From NCBI RefSeq assembly GCF_025698545.1, contig NC_068577.1, positions 15,577,501 to 15,641,500 on the forward strand: 64,000 nucleotides of DNA. The letters run 5' to 3'. This DNA comes from Gossypium raimondii. Taxonomy: Eukaryota; Streptophyta; Magnoliopsida; Malvales; Malvaceae. The notes under the pieces are model-generated. The model did no database searches. It was not told the origin of the DNA and saw only the letters and a program-made list of their open reading frames with translations. The translations under genes were made by a program, and so were the position numbers. Shown piece by piece: positions 60,868-64,000 of the stretch (positions are counted from its first letter, which is position 1; each line of letters opens with the position of its first letter).

Positions 60868-61972
60868 TGATAGATAATTGAGCGGAGGAAGTGAATTAGG
60901 ATCGTATTCAAGTTGTTCGACTTGAAAAAGAAAGATTTGGATTTAATCTAAAAAGAAGAAATTTAGAAATTAGAAAAAGGAAACGGAAACAATAAAAGAA
61001 GAAATTTAAGAACTAAGAATAAATATTCAAAATAATAACTTAATAAAGACAACATAGATTAAAACAAAGTGGAAGATGAAACAAGTAACCCGATGAATAT
61101 GATGGATAGAAGGATAAGTGGCCAATTGAAGTCTTTGAGATATAAATCCCAACAAACTCAATTAATGACTCTAATCGACCCTCCAAGAAATAATCCTTGA
61201 CAAATTGCAGGGTGAAAACTTTACTAATAAAAACAATTGTATATCCTTAATGAAGAATGAAGAAGCCTTTATATAAGCTAGCTAAGGACATCCAAATAAA
61301 AATATAAAGTATAATGAAACTCTAATTTATCTAAACAAGAATTAAATTTAAGCTAAACTTCCTTATTTGACTAAGAAACATAAAACTCCTAAACAACTTA
61401 AAATATTTAAAAGATCCAAAATTCGGAATAAATAAATAAGAAAATATTAAAACCTAATAAATACAATATTGGGCTCATATATAATACAAATTAAGCCTAA
61501 AATTCGAATCCAATATGATTTAAACTCAAAGTAAAATCCTAAAATTTATAAATTCTGTCATAATTTTGTCTAGAAATTCTACTTGCACAGTCTTCACTAA
61601 AACAGTCATAACTGGAGCTCCCGAACTTAAAGTCAAGTGATTCAAAGTGTGTTTCAAAGATAAGAGATAGATATTAAAACTCTATGCATATATACAAGCC
61701 CATAAATGCCTGAACCCCATCAAAAAATTTGTCACAAGTTGACTAATCTTTTCAGTTTGAAAATTGGTAGCTTGGTTGATTTGACTTTAATAAATTTCAC
61801 CCATTTCGTGCATGTATCATTCATCGTTTCCTAGAAAATATTCATCCTCATATATTTTCTTTGATCGAATCTTGGTTTGATTTGCTTGGCCTTTAACCTT
61901 GTTGTTGATCATTGAGGTAGTGTAAGTCCATCACATCCATGAGTCTAAAATTGGGTCTTTAGACTTGCATCA
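60868..61972 (-). mobile_element. Solo LTR of 1.1 kb inside Copia 3 integrase
   Basis: It starts TGATAGATAATTG and ends CTTGCATCA. The flanks AGTAG (60863-60867) and CATAG (61973-61977) would be a 5-bp duplication with two changes. Removing it joins the integrase codons in frame (EFLGYLV to DNGILSQ), which supports these limits. A plain TATA-like ctttatataag lies at about 61268-61278. A relative is at 55646-56103. The lineage is undetermined. Confidence 0.8.
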
Positions 61973-62460
61973 CATAGATAATGGGATTCTATCCCAATTA
62001 ACTATGATGGACACTCCACAACAGAATGACTTGACAAAGAGAAGGAATATAACTTTGCTAGACTTGGTTTCCTCAATGTTAAGGTAGTCACAATTTCTAG
62101 TATCTTTTTAGGGATATACACTAAAAATCAGTTGTTATATTTTGAATGATGTGCCGACTAAGTTAGCACCTAGAACTTTATATGAAATGTGACGTGGCAA
62201 GAAGCCGAACCTAAACCATTTTAGGATATAGAAATGCCTATCATATGTATTGAATAAGGATGCAAAGAAGTTGGACTCACGGATGAAATTGTGCATGTTT
62301 GTAGGATGTCTAAAATGAATAAATGGTGGATCATTTTATAATTTGGAGGACCACATAGTTAAAGTGTCAACATATGCAAATTTCCTAGAGGAAAGTTACA
62401 TGGATATAAACCTCGATGTATATTGTTACTAGAGGAATTATGGAGAAATAAAGAAAACCT
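61973..62460 (+). pseudogene. Copia 3 integrase, second part
   Basis: After the solo LTR the reading resumes with DNGILSQLTMMDTPQQND. Blocks YILNDVPTKLAPRTLYEM, RGKKPNLNHFRI, YVLNKDAKKLDSRMKLCMFVGC and FYNLEDHIVKVSTYANFLEESYMDI follow, all typical of the post-core integrase of plant Copia. Several stops break it. Confidence 0.9.
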
Positions 62461-62566
62461 TCAAGTTTTGATATTTGATTCTATTCCATATAATAGACAT
62501 GCAAATAATCAACAACATAAGGATCATTTTCGTACTGGGTGACTTGTTAAGAAACTAGATTATTTC

Positions 62567-64000
62567 TGTCGAAACCAATTTATGAAAAAGGGGTCGACTT
62601 TAATTTTGAAAACGAAAACGAACACGGGAGTCTAGACCAATCTTTTTTATTTAGATGTGATCGGATCATCTTATAATTTAAAATTTTTTAAATTCATTAA
62701 AATGATAATTTTTGGTCTACAAAATCCAGAAAACGGGTTCGGGAGTCGGTTACGCACGATGAAGGATTAGCACCCTCGATACGCCCAAAATTGGTACCTA
62801 GTTGATTACTTAATGTTGAAAGGTAAAAATTTGAAAGGAAATTTAAAATACGATCCCTTTTATATTAATGTTATTAAACTTGAATAAATCGAAAAGAGAG
62901 TTAAAGACCCACTCGTCCCAAGGTAACGAAATACCACATCCCGTAAGTTAGGACACGATATTTAGGACCCTTGAGAATAAGCTCGCCTTTAATTTTTATT
63001 AAAATTTTGTATTTTAAAATTTTAAAAGGATATTTTGCTATTTAGGTTTAACGAGAAAATCGAGACCCCGTAAATTAGGGTACGGTTTCTTGAATTCCCA
63101 AAAATGTGAAGTATTGCCTTATATCGAGATTTCTTTCATTTTGAAATTTTAAAAGGATATTTTTCTATTTAGGTTTAACGAGAAAATTGAAACCCCGTAA
63201 GTTAGGGTACGATTTCTCAAATTTCTAAGACGCGAAATATTGCCTTATTTCGAGATTTCTATTAAATTTAGGTAAAAAGGAAATGAAATGCTTAAAAGAT
63301 ATACGTTTAATTTATTATGTTCGAGAGAAATCGTTTAATACGTAAAAAGAAGTTGTACATAGCTAATAGTGATAATACAACATGCATCTAAATAACCATG
63401 ACATAGTACGCATAATAAAATACACATATAGCTTTGATACCAACGAATCTTAATATTAACGTGCATGAATAAGAAATATGATACACATGACGATATAACA
63501 ACAACAATAATTAGCAACGACAATAATAGTAATAATGATAAATCTAAATTTTGAGAGCATATTTTTAAAAAAGAATAGTAAAAGAATAAATAATAGAATA
63601 AAACAACAATGCTAAAGGCCAAAATAAAATAAACAAACCAATTTTAATAAAAAGAATAATAAATAAATAAATAAGATAAAAACTAATGTAAGTTTGATTA
63701 AAAATTGAAAATAAGTAAATAAATAAATATTAAATGAAATATTAGACAAAACTGTTTTTTTTAAATGAAAAAATTTAAAATTAAATAGGCTAAGGACTGA
63801 ATTAAAAACAGACCCAAAATTTGGGGCTTAAATCGCAAATAAATAAAAAGAGGGTGGCTCGGGACTGAAATGGAACGCGCTTAAGGAATCAGGGACTGAC
63901 TGGGCAATATTTCCATCCTTTATGCGCGACATTTCGCGCAAGACCAAACTGAAACAAGCGCAAAAAACATGGGGTCAAATTAAAAATAGCCCATTTGGCC
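62567..64000 (-). mobile_element. LTR of the 32915-35262 family, runs off the window
   Basis: It starts TGTCGAAACCAATTT, the inverse of the 3' end of the solo LTR at 32915-35262, and shares gggttcgggagtcggttacgc and ccgtaagttagggtacg-like repeats (about 62933, 63067 and 63195). Only the 3' part of the LTR is inside the window, so it cannot be told whether this is a solo LTR or the end of a full element. Confidence 0.85.

Larger units (their letters stand above)
60480..62566 (+). mobile_element. Ty1/Copia retrotransposon 3, integrase fragment, split by a solo LTR
   Basis: Plus-strand integrase sequence is present on both sides of the solo LTR at 60868-61972. A TGTTAGGACTTTATG string near 60475 may be an LTR edge. 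Gag and polymerase are not seen. The right side is cut by the LTR at 62567. Confidence 0.75.

Overview
This is plant nuclear DNA: AT-rich, with intron-containing genes, a nuclear tRNA, and mostly nested LTR retrotransposons and DNA transposons. The LTR styles (large Gypsy LTRs with TGTAACA-CCC type ends and ACACGGCCGTGTG-like words) suggest a dicot, possibly cotton or another Malvaceae. That is inference from style; nothing in the window proves the species. I can support only two ordinary host genes. One is a two-coding-exon SPIRAL1-like microtubule-associated protein gene (TATA box at about 42.89 kb, coding 44.59-45.03 kb). The other is a tRNA-Thr(CGT) gene on the minus strand at 29060-29130.

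Layout. 1-8302: a Gypsy LTR (cut by the window start) split by a degenerate Ty1/Copia element (250-6041, minus). 8810-14423: a complete PIF/Harbinger DNA transposon with a TTA target duplication, terminal inverted repeats, a Myb/SANT-like accessory gene broken by a frameshift and a stop, and a three-exon transposase gene that reads open with its DDE triad. 15827-20621: a non-autonomous DNA transposon split by a 3.8 kb solo LTR (duplication GACTT). 20639-26637: a solo LTR (duplication ACATT) split by an internally deleted Gypsy element (20925-24576, duplication AATAT) that keeps its primer-binding site and a gag remnant. 27-31 kb: AT-rich DNA with a MITE, tRNA-like fragments and the tRNA gene.

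31383-38660: a second Copia element split by a solo LTR (32859-37390), which is itself split by another solo LTR (32915-35262). Its 5' side is fused to an L1-type LINE (to about 40.9 kb) that has lost its 3' half. 42.9-45.3 kb: the SPIRAL1-like gene. 48516-54300: an LTR split by a 4.4 kb palindrome made of two copies of the 5' part of one LTR, head to head, inside a single near-perfect 5-bp duplication (48778-53177). 54.3-64 kb: further LTR mosaics, including a triplicated tRNA-like module, a 3.5 kb LTR, a third Copia fragment split by an 1.1 kb solo LTR, and an LTR running off the window end.

The most unusual items are the integrated palindromic LTR, the nearly intact Harbinger element, the tRNA-like (Pol III A/B box) modules amplified inside an LTR, and the way each related Gypsy LTR carries its own unrelated minisatellite and its own short palindromic word at comparable positions. 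Boundaries given with target duplications were read base by base. Boundaries called approximate were not. Family lineages are inferred from motifs without any database search.
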